Of a DNA stretch of 64,000 nucleotides, positions 38,771 to 50,850 are shown piece by piece (the first letter of the stretch is position 1; each line of letters opens with the position of its first letter). This DNA comes from Osmia lignaria lignaria (lineage: Eukaryota > Arthropoda > Insecta > Hymenoptera > Megachilidae). The notes under the pieces were generated by a model. It was not told the origin of the DNA and made no database searches. It saw only the letters and a list, made by a program, of their open reading frames with translations. Both the position numbers and the translations under genes were made by a program. Where the stretch lies: the NCBI RefSeq assembly GCF_051020975.1, contig NC_135043.1, forward strand, positions 9,424,001 through 9,488,000. The letters run 5' to 3'.

Positions 38771-41210
38771 TGTTTATTTTTTTCTTAAAATTTTCTATTT
38801 CCTCAATTTTTATTTCTTCAAATTGGAATTACATGATTCACAATATAAAAGTAATAAGCACAAAAGTACAATAGGGTTTTGATCGCGTTTGATAAAGTAT
38901 AGGATTGAAAGATTTATGTTTCAGTGTTTTGCATACGGTATTCATAAATTGCACTGGACGTGTGAAAAAACACGAATGACAACATTCGATATCGTGTAAT
39001 TGGAGCGTTTGATGGATCCGTTCAGTGCTCTCATCTTATTTCCATATGAATCTGCATTAAAAATCGGTTTAATGTTAAAAAGAAGAGTGTATACAGATGT
39101 TATGAAGTATCGACAAATATGTTTTCAAAAAACAAAATGATATGTGATTCGTTAAGTATTAAATTTATAGTTTTGTTTGGGGAATTTTTTACAAATATCA
39201 ATGAAACGGTGACTACAAGTACACTTATCCAATTAACGTAAAGTGCGCATGCATCATTAATTTGGAGCATTGTAAACAATCCTCCACTATATTTTCATCA
39301 GTAAACGCAAACAGCGGTTCGCAAACGAGAAGCTGTACGGTTCGGCAACATCGGCTTAAATCGTCGGATTCCATATTCGTTTGGAGCCAAATATTTGTAG
39401 ACACGATCGGTGCAACGAATCTTATTTAACGCGCGTACACCTGTCGCATTTGCATATAGAAGTCGCTTGTTTAAGTATGTCTATGCACGTGTTATACGCT
39501 CATAGTATGCGTAATTGCATACGCGCAGACACAAATGGTACGTTCTTGCTCATTATTCATGGAATAACTGTTTACATACGCGAGCGCGAATATCTACAAA
39601 CCGCTTCGCGAACTCTGTTAGAAATTGTAGCGTGTGCGTTTCGAACGCGTGCCATGATATTTTGTTGAGTTTCATTTAATGATGTGATTTTTTCAATTTT
39701 CTATATCAACTTTCGAAAATTTAGAATCATGAAAATTCTGAATTTCCATAATTAAAAAAATGACCACCTATCAGTGGCCCCAAATAATTGAAACCCTCGA
39801 AACAGCATCGCGCGTAATATCCAAGGAACAACAAACGCTCCTGTAATCATTAATCAAAAAATTAACCTACCAACCAAAGTTCACGTGTATCGCTTTCGCG
39901 AATGATTGACGCCTATGTATTATCCGTTAAATTCATCCGAGCATTACGATGCCGGTTTCACCGAACGGTAAATCCCATCAGGATGCAGCAGTGTTACCGG
40001 GTTTTATAAATTGGATCACTGCATTAGGCTTGCTACTCATCAATCTTGTCTCCCTCGCAGCTGTATCTATTATGCAACGAGTCGTTTCTATGGGCCGCTA
40101 ATGCGGTTGTCCGTATTCCGGCTAATTTCAGGGGCGAAAGTAAGCGCTCGCGGGGCCATTAAGTTCGAAATGGAGTTTGGTTATCCATCCAGGTGGGTGG
40201 GGATCGGGGTGGCAAAGGTGGACCGGGCAGGAATGGGAAGAAGGGGGTGGAATCGAGGCAGCAGCGTCGATGGCAAGTGAGCGTCGAAAGGCGTCCCGGA
40301 CGCCTGGGAGATCAGTTTTCCTCGTAATTAGATCGGGATTGAATTCAGACTGCTCGACCGAGAACGATAGAGCCGAGTTAATCGACGAACGGGAAAAAAA
40401 GTAAAATGACACGAGGAACAAAAAATAGTTTACGCCGACACAGTGGCCATTCCGCGAGCGTTCCTCTACGATGCCCGAACGATCCGACGTAAACCGAATA
40501 AACTTAACGAGCGGCGATGCCGTGCCCACGGTGACCGCTCCCAAAACCAATTAGTCCTCGATATTTGATAGCAAACGGATAATCGGTTAGTTAGCCAGAC
40601 GCGTCCCCCCTGCTTTTCCACCTCCAAGGAACGGGGCGATAAAGTGATCCGACAATTTGCATTCTCCTGAACTGGTCGACCATTGTTCAGGATCGCGTTT
40701 ATTGATCTTTCGACGGCTCGTTTTATCGACGGTCGTTTAAAAACGCCGGAAGGATGGGAACAAAGGCGAGACACGAAAGATAATTGTGTCGGATACAACA
40801 ACTCGGATACATGTATTTCGTTCGATCATTTCATCGAAGGCGAGGATGTGGAATGAAAGCTGATAAGGTGGTAACAAATGAAGAGGGGTGCCGATGAGAG
40901 AGTAGGTAAAGATGAAAGACAAGGAAGAGTAACGGAAGAGGCTTTAGATTGCGAAGCACGAGCGGAAGTCACAGCCAGTTACAGGCAATAAAAAGAGATT
41001 AAGAAAGTCTATTCTACTCGTACCCTCCTCTGTGGGGGAGAAATACTGATGGAGAATCGTTTCGGCATTCGTCCCCGAGGGAAGAATCATCGTCGACGAT
41101 CTTGATGATCAAAGAAGATCAAGATACCACTCGTTATATCTTTTGACGAATGACCATAATGTCCTGAACATTATTGTACGATGTAAAAAGGTAATCAACA
41201 ACAGAATTTG
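38771..41210. other. Non-coding stretch, GC-rich at 40.1-41.0 kb
   Basis: The GC-rich block carries overlapping frames on both strands (140 codons on minus at 40550-40128, 89 and 75 on plus), as expected from composition. CAGTGGCCCCAAATAATTG at about 39.77 kb resembles Tc1-like termini as I recall them. A small hairpin pairs ATCTTGAT (41099-41106) with ATCAAGAT (41118-41125). Confidence 0.45.
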
Positions 41211-41332
41211 GAATTTTAGAATTTCAGTAATTTAAAATTTTAGAACGACGAGGGGACCAGTATATTTCTTTCTCAATTTGTCCAGTAATTATCTGCGAAA
41301 GCAATAACAGAAGATTGGTTTGGCACCCTGTA
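41211..41332. repeat. GAATTTT minisatellite ending in a CACCCTGTA transposon-like end
   Basis: GGAATTTTAGAATTTC and TTAAAATTTTAGAAC open the tract. About 75 bases further on, GGTTTGGCACCCTGTA closes it (CACCCTGTA at 41324-41332). The tract at 58.28-58.41 kb has the same layout and nearly the same length, so the minisatellite may be the interior of a small transposable element. Confidence 0.45.
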
Positions 41333-41814
41333 GGTACATCCAACGTATATCCAATACCATAGTTCAATGCACTTTACTTGATTATAAATTTTGTTTTCGC
41401 CAAATTGTAACGGTATTCAGTGAAATGACTTTTCCGTTATTGGACCTCTTTCGACAATTCGGTTCTTCGTTCCCATTCCAACGCGAGGAATACGTCCCAA
41501 TTTACGTGCGCATCCTGAGTAGGTTCATCATCAAATGCAAACACAAAGACGGAGTCTGTGCTAAACATCAGCTGTACGTTCCACGTGCCGTATTTCAAGA
41601 AAATTAGAAAGAAAGAATTGCACGATTTTACTTAAGGAAATAGTAATGATTGAGCAAGTTGGAGCAATAAGAAGACAGTTCCACTTTCTGGTAATTTAAA
41701 TAAACTAAAAGAACTGTTTAAAAATCAGGTCCTTTTACAAGCAATTTAATTTTTTAATGGAAGAAAAATAATATCTAAGGGAATACTTCAATGTTTGGGA
41801 AACGAAAATTAACG
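41333..41814. other. Non-coding stretch
   Basis: A 95-codon plus-strand frame (41320-41607) starts inside the repeat end and has no recognisable features. Nothing else is seen. Confidence 0.45.
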
Positions 41815-41989
41815 TCATTCTCCTCGGGGCCACTTATGAGTATAGGTTTTACTAGCTTATTAAGGTACTTAAACTAATTACGAAATACACTAAAACTATT
41901 AACAAAGTTATTATTTATTGCAGATTCGTTGCGGGTCGCAAAGGATTGCTATTTTTCCTGGGATGCCTGATTTAATCGTGAGTGTACTA
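41815..41989. repeat. Family C fragment followed by family A, copy 6 (minus)
   Basis: CGTCATTCTCCTCGGGGCC at 41814-41832 matches the middle of family C. At 41938-41989 the minus strand reads GTACACTCACGATTAAATCA, GGCATCCCAGGAAAAATAGC, AATCCTTTGCG, a truncated family A copy. A and C are neighbours again, as at 19.1-19.4 kb, though here in opposite orientation. Confidence 0.5.
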
Positions 41990-42264
41990 CTCGCCAGTGT
42001 CTGACCATACAGAGCGTCTACTACTGCGACGCTGTGCCCGTAAGCATTCCGTTAATATAATAATTTTCATTGAACTTTGAGCTCGAAATTAATAAACAGG
42101 AAAGATATTTAAGCGTGTTGCCCTGAATATCTTCTCATCAGCATCTTTTTCCAGCATAACGGTACACATTCAAGAAGTAGATAAAAAAATTCGCCGTTTT
42201 AATTTCCAATAAATCGTCGAGAAAAGTGTAGCTCGGTGAACAAATTCGCCGGTCCGCCTGGTAC
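41990..42264. other. Non-coding stretch
   Basis: Nothing is recognised. Confidence 0.5.
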
Positions 42265-42495
42265 GGGAGAATAAAGGAGAGAAAAGGCAGAAAGAAGCGA
42301 AGCAAAGGGAAGGAAATTATAGAAATTCGCGAATAGAAGTTCGGAGGCGCTTTGTCATCCGGGATATAAGAAGCGGCCCGCATTATTTTCCAAAGCGTGC
42401 CGAAAAAGTAGTCGAAGGAAGAAATGACCGAGCCTTGGGACAAGGGGAAAGAAAGATACAAAGGAAGAGAAATGGAAAAAGAAAGAGGGAAGATT
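42265..42495 (+). repeat. Purine-rich (A/G) tract
   Basis: Most of this segment on the plus strand is A and G, in words such as GGAGAGAAAAGGCAGAAAG and GGAAGAGAAATGGAAAAAG. It ends at a C7 run and a GC-rich patch. The 121-codon minus-strand frame over it is rich in F, L, S and P because of the composition. Confidence 0.55.
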
Positions 42496-43009
42496 GGCCC
42501 CAAACCCCCCCTTCGCTGCCTCGCCCGCCAGCGTTCGGCATTAAGGTTCGTGTATAGCTGCAGCTAGCAGCTAGTCGTGGCCACGATTGTCTTAAATTTA
42601 AATAATCGCGGGAAAATGTTAATGCCCCGCGCGCCGTAATTCAATGATAAAACAAAAGAAGGAAACGCGGAGCTACCCGGTTGGATTATTCGTTGAAATA
42701 GGCGGGGTGGAAAGAGACATTTGAGGAACCAGTTAGAAAGAACGAGGAGAACTAGCCGAGTGGAAAGAGGCAAATAGAATTAACGGGAAAATGAAAGAAA
42801 ATTAAGGTAAGATACATCTGCTCGTTCATCATCGTTCTTCACTTTGATTCGCTTTTTCGTTTTAGCTAAAATTGTTTGCAAATTAGAGAACTTTCTATCA
42901 TTACACTGATAAGAGTCGTTATTTTCACATTGAAATTTCATTTGGATGAGCAAAATTGATGTCAAATGATACTGGGCTAAAATGAATAATTTTAAATTAA
43001 TGTTAAATT
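42496..43009. other. Non-coding stretch
   Basis: A short GC-rich patch (42.5-42.75 kb) with an AGCTGCAGCT palindrome is followed by AT-rich DNA. No gene is recognised. Confidence 0.45.
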
Positions 43010-43294
43010 ATTATATAATTAAGAAATATGAATATGAGATTGATATCAATTCAAATTCTCCCGTGTACACGTTTGCGCGAAAATGGTGGGGAGCCTCGGA
43101 GGTATATACACGAGGTCTTCTCCCCTCCATCGTCATTCTCCTCGGGAACGCCTAAGGAGAAAGATGGGCGTCTGGGAGGCCTACGGGGAGGGCTAGGAAT
43201 TCAGGGAAGGGGGCATTGCCATTCTCTCCATTAAAGTTAACTATGCTCGATTCTGTACAATTACCAAAGGTAATTAATATACTATATATTACAG
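43010..43294 (+). repeat. GC-rich repeat family C, copy 2 (longest), with an AT-rich leader
   Basis: TATAATTAAGAAAT at 43.01 kb matches the stretch between family A and family C at 19.25 kb. From 43085 the GC-rich part reads GGTGGGGAGCCTCGGAGG, ACACGAGGTCTTCTCCCC, CGTCATTCTCCTCGGGAACG, and ends AACTATGCTCGATTCTGTAC and AATTACCAAAGG. It is about 70 bases longer than copy 1 through an extra G-rich middle. Confidence 0.65.
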
Positions 43295-44104
43295 AAATTA
43301 TCGACTTACCACTAGTTCAAAATCGCTATCCTCACGCATTTCGTATCACTGACGCTCAATTTTTTGTTTTATTTTAAATTATTTATTTATCAAGTTAAAT
43401 GGCGAAAAATCTTCAAAAAGATTTTCATGCAAAAAACAAAAGACTTGTTGTTTTCCATTGAATTCAAACCGAAATTACGCCACGCCATTCGGTTGAAGTA
43501 TCGGAAGCGATCGGTGAAAAAAACATCACGTCGATGACATCGGATCGCTGGCTGGCCGGAAACAAAGCAAACAGACGTCGAAGGGAAATAGAATAAAAGT
43601 TGTTTCGTTCATTACAACGTTCCTCGAGCGACAGCGGTCTCGCGTGTTCCCTCTAATTTGCCACCCCTTGACTCCATCCCCCAAAGCCCTTTACCAGGCG
43701 CGCACGAAACCCCTGCTGCAAGTACGTCGCCTGGCTAAAGCGAACCAGGTCGTGGCACGCGTATTTGTGAAACGTGATTCGCTCTCGTTCGGCCGCGTCG
43801 AGTGGAATCAAAGAAGGGCGTATATCGATGCCGGAGGAGTAAATCAACGACAGAACGGTTCGTAGGAAGGTGGCGAGAGCGTGCAGACGAACAGAAGGGA
43901 TGAAATACTCGCTGGAGTACGAACGCGAGCAAAGGTATTAACTCCGAAATTGAGTGACTGCAACGAACGAACGACATCGCTACTTTTATCCCTTTACTCC
44001 ATGATAACCCTTATAGGATTCTACAGCTTTCGGGTAGCGTTGCTAATTTGGCTTTCATGACGCCAAATTCTGAAATTCTATTTTCTTCTTACTTCCCGTC
44101 AATT
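43295..44104. other. Non-coding stretch
   Basis: A GC-richer patch at 43.47-43.97 kb has overlapping 64-80-codon frames on both strands. None is convincing. Confidence 0.45.
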
Positions 44105-44170
44105 TTAAAAATTATATTATTCTCTTTTCTAAATTGCTTTTAACACTAATATAAAAATTAAGGTTTTCAA
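44105..44170 (-). repeat. Family A fragment, copy 7 (AT-rich end only)
   Basis: AAAATTATATTATTCTCTTT and AAATTGCTTTTAACACTAAT match the AT-rich end of copy 5 (31.43 kb). The GTACACTC...GGCTTCCC half is missing. Confidence 0.4.
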
Positions 44171-47100
44171 GTTTTATTCTATGTTTGAAAATTTAAGTTA
44201 GAATACTAAAACTGATAATTTCATTTTAACGACCACGGTAGAATCGAGCGCAGAAGATTTTATACTCACGTAAGATTTCTTTTTTTTAGAATCTCTTAAG
44301 TTTATGAACTTTAGAGATTTTCACAGATAAATCGGTGAATTTACTTCCATGAGAACCGTTTTACCGTAAGTCTGTCCAATTTAGAAGTTCAGGTGAACGT
44401 TATTGTAACGTAAGAGTCTTTATCTTTCGTTGTTTTCTTTTCAATTTATAACTATCGTAAAACTTTCTTCAAAAAAGAAAAGGAACGTTTCATCTAGCGA
44501 TAAACTTTAGTTTCAACTTCATTGTTATGTTACAAGGGTGAAAATGACAATTCTTGATGCGATCAGTGTACAAATTTTTCTTTTATTTTACATTTTCTTC
44601 TCTGATATTCTATACTCTAAATTCAATTATTTCGATACAAAATGTAATACTTCTAAACAATTCTTCTTCGAGTACTTAAGAAAGCACGGGGCGTGATTTC
44701 AAGGCAGACGATTTACACTAACGTCGTGGTAGAAGTCTGCGTCGTTCCATTAAACGCGCCTAAAACAAATGGACGTAAATGGACGATTTTACGCATCTCT
44801 GCTTCACCGTGAAAATTTATGTCTCAATGTCGCGCGAATAGTAGGACGTTGCTTGTGAATATCGTGCAATTCGCGGAAAATGTTTCACTCGCGTCGACGG
44901 TTGCTCCAGTTGGATAAAACTTTCCCCGATTTAGAGCATCACGACAACAACGTCGGAACATATGCCCTTATATCTTCGACTACTTCTTCGACGCTCGTCC
45001 ACCCACGCCCCCCTTACTCCCGAACCGTTCACCCCCCCATGCTCATCCTATCGCGAAATCCTCCGTTTATCCTGGCTGAAAACTTTTCTCGCTTTGGTGT
45101 TTGCACCTTCCGGCAACGCTGCAAGCATTAAGGAAGATACGCTTCGACCGACATCGATGAGATGCACGAAATCGGCCCCATCGATGCGAGGAACAGCCTT
45201 GTAAACTCGACTCGTTTCACCGAAGAAATTTCGTTGCTTCGTAATTGCGTGGATAGACTTTCCTTGCTTTTACTAGGTTCATCTTCTGCTTTCCAAACGG
45301 AATTTTCTATGCATTTGAAGTATGCAAAGGTTTTCCTCTCTTCCGCCTCTGCTTTATTTTTCTACCATATAGGATGGATTCTTTTAGAAGTTAGAAATAC
45401 GTTTAAATGGTAGAATAATTAGTATATTTGTTCATACGAATAATTAAGCTCTTAATACTATTAATTTAATTTTACAATCATCGGTATATGTTCCAGCCAA
45501 AAGCTCCCATTAGATTGAATTTCCACGGATTCCAATTTTGGAGGAAAAAATTAGTTTTCACTATTTCAGAGTGAAGCGAAGTGATCGATCGACCCGATTC
45601 ATATCAACGGCGTGTTTCGATTCACTCTTTTGGAAATTCCAGAAATGATGAAATCGCTTCAAACTATCAGATAGTTGCAAGCGCAATCCTTTACACTGCA
45701 CGTAAACGTATCGATATTTCAATCACATTAGCTGTGCACGATACTGTGTAGTTGCGTTTGTAAAATTTACAATCCTTTGTTTATCCTTCCAATTTCTAGC
45801 AAAACGGGATCGATAAATCATCGATAATCATGACTCTGATAGTATTGTATCATCTGATAGCAAGAAAATATGTAAATAAAAAAATAGAATAATTTCTCAA
45901 TTATTAATTTTTTTTTTTTAAATATACGATTAGATAGGAACTAAAAAAAATTTGTTCAAGTAGGTTATCGTACAAGAACAGAAGAAAATTTTACCTCCCA
46001 GCGGATGGATTTCGACTTTATGGAAGCAGAAAGGATGAAATCATCGAAAACTTTTAAACATCTCTCGCGATTCTTTTCTCTGCGAATCGCTTTCTCCACC
46101 ATTTCGCCGGTACTATACGTTTTAAAAACTTTATTCGGTTCCACGTATATAAAGAATTCCGCGGGAATGCTGAATTCAAATCTGTCCAGCGAAATAAGAA
46201 GGATTTATTATCGTTCCTTACTTAACTTGAGATGTGTTCAGACAGATTTCATAAGGCATAAAATCCGTCTGCTGTTGGGTTATAAAAAGCATGATATTCA
46301 AGTTTCTTTTTCCCGCCGTCGTAACAAGTAAGCAGAGCTCAATTACTATAGGCGGTAGCGAAGTTGTGAGACACGGTTTTGCTATAAACCTAGTAATAAA
46401 CCGGATGTTATTTCGATTTGTATTACTCGTTTCAAGGATTCTTTGACGCGCAAAAATTCGCGTAAATATACGGTTTTAATTCTGTTTTATATTAAAGAAC
46501 AATTTAACAGTCGTGTTAACAGGATTCTTATGAACAGCTTTAATTGTAACGGGAGGAACATAAATGAAATGTTTGTTAATTAATTCATGGAAATCTATTT
46601 TCTGCATTTTCATAGATTGCATTATTTTCTATTCATACGTTTTAGCTTTCACGGTTCCGCCTTTCAAATTTTTCCCTATTCACTTCAGATTATTTCAATT
46701 TCACGTTTTTTAATAATCATTTGGACTGGCAGGTTTATAAGTTTATTCATTTCAATTCGTCCATTCACAACAGCCACCTTTCAACTTTTTTACGAATTTA
46801 ACAAGGAAAGACGCGTGGTGATTCATTAACGATTGTACAAATTTCTCATTAATTATCACGAAAAAGCATTTAAACGGGATTAATTGCTGCAGTAGTAGAT
46901 TACAATGCAAAATCAATTAGTAGCAGCGGCTGCCTTGGAAATTGGAAAAGAGAACCTTTCAAATTGGTTCGATTGTTCTTTTTATAATTCCTTTCTGCAG
47001 GAAAATTTTCTCTGCACTGTGTATGCAACCAAAATATTATACTAGGAAATACAAATGTAACGAGGTAACTCGTTTGTACAAGTGCTCGCATTTCAAGCAA

Positions 47101-47933
47101 CAAAACAACATATTATTATAAAATAATTGCAGCAGTTACGAAGAAAAGAAAAGAATTTGCAATTCTACGAAAAGAACACATTTTTGAAATGAAAAATGTG
47201 ACATGGTCGTGAAAAGGCAATTGAATCTTGTAATAATGAATTCATTAGATTTTTCTGGACAAGATTTTCTACAATTTCTAAATTATAAAATAAATAATTA
47301 TTGAAGAAATATTTGCAGTCGAAATTTGAAAATTTTTAAGTGGAGGTACTCTAAATACCTGAAATATTAATATAATATTGAATGATACAAAGAATATTTT
47401 AATAAAAGAGTATTTTAATATTCCTCTGCTTCGCAATACAAAAGCTATTAAATAAATTCCCAACTTTTTATCTTCCCCTGTTATAGAGGAATAATTATAA
47501 ATTATTTTCAGTATTACTTTCAATTGAAATATGAGCAATTGTTGATATAGAGATATTACACTTCTTTAATTATTTCGTATTTAATTTCTATAGTTATCAT
47601 TTTCTACTTCCGTATCGCGAACAATACATTTTCATTATCACAATGGAATGCAAACGTTTACACGATAGCATTCATACCAAATTACATATTATACGTAATG
47701 CTATATTGTATCGTGCTGTACTGTAATTAATCTTCCGTAGAATGTTGCCGCTTGAAAAGCAAACAGGATGCGATTTTATAAACAAAAGTGTTCGGATTAT
47801 GAAACGCTTGGACAATAAAACATTTTCTGATAATGTTCATGTAGCAAACATTGGAATGCAGGGATTATTATAGAGTTAGTAGGATGTAAGTGAATCTTAT
47901 TTATTGAACACTGAACTTTTTAATAATCTTATT
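44171..47933. other. Non-coding stretch
   Basis: A GC-richer block lies at 44.68-45.35 kb; the rest is AT-rich. Frames of up to 108 codons (plus 46005-46331) have no recognisable features. The left end of the next repeat is not sharp. Confidence 0.45.
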
Positions 47934-48116
47934 GGAATTATGGGATTTTAGAATTTTGAAATTTTGGGATTTTGGAATTTTGGAATTTTAGACCTTGGGA
48001 ATTCTGATATTTTGCTATTTGGGAATATTGAAATTTTAGAATTTTGCTATATTGGAATCTTGGAATTTAAAAATTTTAAGAATTTGGGAATTTTAGAATT
48101 TTGAAATTTTGGGATT
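47934..48116. repeat. GAATTTTGG minisatellite (largest copy)
   Basis: About 180 bases consist of near-tandem variants of an 8-10-bp unit such as GGAATTTTA, GAATTTTGA, AATTTTGGG and GGAATATTGA. It is the cleanest of five related tracts in the window. Confidence 0.75.
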
Positions 48117-49424
48117 AAATTCATAAGTGAATTTAATTAAAGTACTCGGCTTTCAGTAGATTTACTCAACGATTCTTCCAACATAAAAAAGATTCTCCCT
48201 AATCTTCCCAAACAAACAACTAAGCATGATAACATTCTTGAGAAGTGTCCCTTCTTGTAATCTCTTACGACTAAGTAATGGATGCCTAGCTGATAAAGTC
48301 TCACTCACACCGGCGACCGCATCACTCTTCTGCGTGTGCTTCCAACTTCCTGTAAACCCAAATTATACACACCTAAATGATGGATGACTTCCCTCGTATT
48401 CCAAACACCATAAACCTGTTCTATTGGTCCAACATAGTTTACTTGGAACTTTCATTTGATAGCTATTGTTCGGATACGAAATTATGTGCAAAAACATCTT
48501 GCTTCTAGTGAAGCTAACTTCACAATATCATTATGACAACCAACTACGATAATTATTGTGGTAATCAGGGTGCTGGTCGTAGGATCTAGTGATAGAAAAA
48601 TAAATTGTATTTTAAAATAGATGATATCATAGTAATTATGCAGAATAGGGTACACCTCACTGGATTTAATATTTATAATATGTTAATACTTCTGCAAAAA
48701 TTTGCATCATTTTTTAATCAAATTTATTTATTTGACACACAGAATTTGATATCCTATTAATTTTGTACTATCATAGAAATATATTCTTTAATACATTCAA
48801 TAATGTATTGCACAACAACGTGCACAGATCTCATTACTTATAATACCATGCATATTTGCTTGAAATTAGTACAACAAATTTACGTAACACCCAAACCAAA
48901 ATTTGTAATTTGTATAATATATTCCGGCCATTTATATTTTCATTATTGATTAAATTGAATAGCCAGCTGAATTTATATAAGTGTACATTTGAAATCTCCT
49001 AAATCAACTTAATATCCATGAAAATTAACGTATCTTTGCTGTGTTACAATACTTCATTGTTAAACAGAGTATAAAAAATTGTTAAATTAATAATTATTCA
49101 ACTTGTGTAATTAGTGGCCCAAATATGAACTCGAGAGTACACCGAGGGTACTCGTCAAATCGTACGGCGGAAATTGATCAAATTAAATGTGACATCGGTA
49201 GAAAAACTTTTAATAGGTTTAATCACTGTGATGGACTCTTCACAGTTAATCGGCAAAAAATTTGGAGTAGGGTGGGACACGTAGTCGTTAAGCGAGGAAC
49301 AATTATCGAATGTGAATTGAAGTAGACACGAAGCTTGGAAGAACGAGTGTGGAAATCGGTTAACGAGGATACCTAATTAGAAAATCGACAAATATACTTT
49401 ATCTTATTCTTCACCCTCCGAATT
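48117..49424. other. Non-coding stretch
   Basis: Mostly AT-rich with no recognised gene. TTAGTGGCCCAAATATGA at about 49.11 kb resembles the 39.77-kb word (AGTGGCCCCAAATA) and could be a second Tc1-like solo end. Confidence 0.45.
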
Positions 49425-49560
49425 TGAAACTTCGATAATTTGGAAATTTGGAATTTCTGAACTTTAGAAGTTTAGAATCTTACTTGGAAAGATTGAAATT
49501 TCGAAATTTTTGAATCACTGAACTTAAAGATTCTGAAAATTTTAAAATACAGAAATATTA
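49425..49560. repeat. Degenerate GAATTTT minisatellite
   Basis: Degenerate 9-11-bp units such as AATTTGAAACTTCG, AATTTGGAAATTTGG, GAACTTTAGAAG and GAAATTTCGAAATTTTTG are arranged in tandem. The tract is more decayed than the 47.9-kb copy. Confidence 0.5.
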
Positions 49561-50794
49561 AATTCTCATATTACGACTGCAACTTTTATGCAAATTATAA
49601 TAATTAATCTTTCAAGACTGTTGGAGCGACAAACTTGGCTACGATTTACAATCGGCCTTTCTATCCTTTTGACGGTGCTAAAATGCTATTTCTTGGGCAC
49701 TGATGCGAGACTGAATTAAGTCCTCGAAAGCCGAATTAACGGAGCATAGAGAACGCGTGGTGTCACGCGCACACGTACACTCCCACACACGCGTGAACGC
49801 AGCCTCCCATACTACACGCTATTAGCGTTAAAACGTTGGAATTAACATAGCTCCCGCGTTTGTGCTACAATGGAATTAATTCCCGGGAGTTGTTGGGCTC
49901 GACTAACGAGTTTATACCAAGATCGCGGAAGGAACGACGAACGCCCTTACTCCTTTCGAAGCGTTCTATCGCACATCTCTTACCACCCTACCGCACCTCC
50001 CTCGCTTCCCTATTGTTTCTGTTCTCGATGTTCTTTCAACACAGTTTTACTACCCATTTTAAGGATAATTGTCGAGGTAATCGAAGATTTACAAAAGTGC
50101 TGACATGAAATGAATTAACCCTTTACCGTGACATCTCAGAGATTTCTCTTATTCCCTTTTATTTCGTATGCAATTAAATATTTTTGTCTCGTCTGTCCTT
50201 CAAGGAAATTATATTATAAGGGATAGTAAATTACAAATCCAAAATTGAACGATCCAATAGAATGATTTCTTTCTTTTTACGAGCAATTACTGAAAAGTAG
50301 TTTTGATCAAATTCATTCCGCTCCACAATTTCCTTTATTCTTCGTGCTTCTCTTCTCCTCTTCGCGTTCCTATTTTCTATCATCGTCTATCTAGAAATAG
50401 AGGAAAGTGGTACAGCGTCTCCGTCGCTCCTTCTATCGAACGAAAACGGAAGGAAGTCATGGTTTCACGCGTGACGCTTCCAGATTTCTTGGGACGCGGT
50501 ATATCCAATAAATCATTCGTTTTCGACGTAAACGCTTGCAATCTCTAAATATGATTTCGCAACTGGTGGAATCTGATCGAATCGAGGCGGCTCGATGAGC
50601 ATTTTATTCGATGGGGAAAGTCGACAGATGATAAGAGAAATCGTAGCCTCGTCGTCATATTTTGAAATCGAAAAACGCCCGGTTTAGTGATTCGCTTTTA
50701 GGATTCAATAACTTCATTTATTATACCCAATAAATCTTTTATTGTAAAATAGAAACACTTATTTAAACGTTACAAATGAATACACGGACATTTT
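49561..50794. other. Non-coding stretch, GC-richer in the middle
   Basis: A CpG-rich patch (49.72-50.10 kb) includes a CACACGCG-type stretch near 49.77-49.80 kb. Overlapping frames of 77-82 codons are not convincing. Confidence 0.45.
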
Positions 50795-50850
50795 AACTCT
50801 CTGATGGCGGACCATGGAGAGAGCCAGAATTTTTCTTTATTTAATCCTTA
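50795..50850 (+). repeat. Dispersed repeat family B, copy 6
   Basis: The copy reads TTAACTCTCTGATGGCGGAC, CATGGAGAGAGCCAGAATTT, TTCTTTATTTAATCC. The ATG inside the repeat opens a 91-codon frame (50804-51079) that I therefore regard as accidental. Confidence 0.6.

Noticed and set aside
40128..40550. 140-codon minus-strand frame
   Set aside because: It sits in a GC-rich block with competing frames on both strands and has no recognisable motif.
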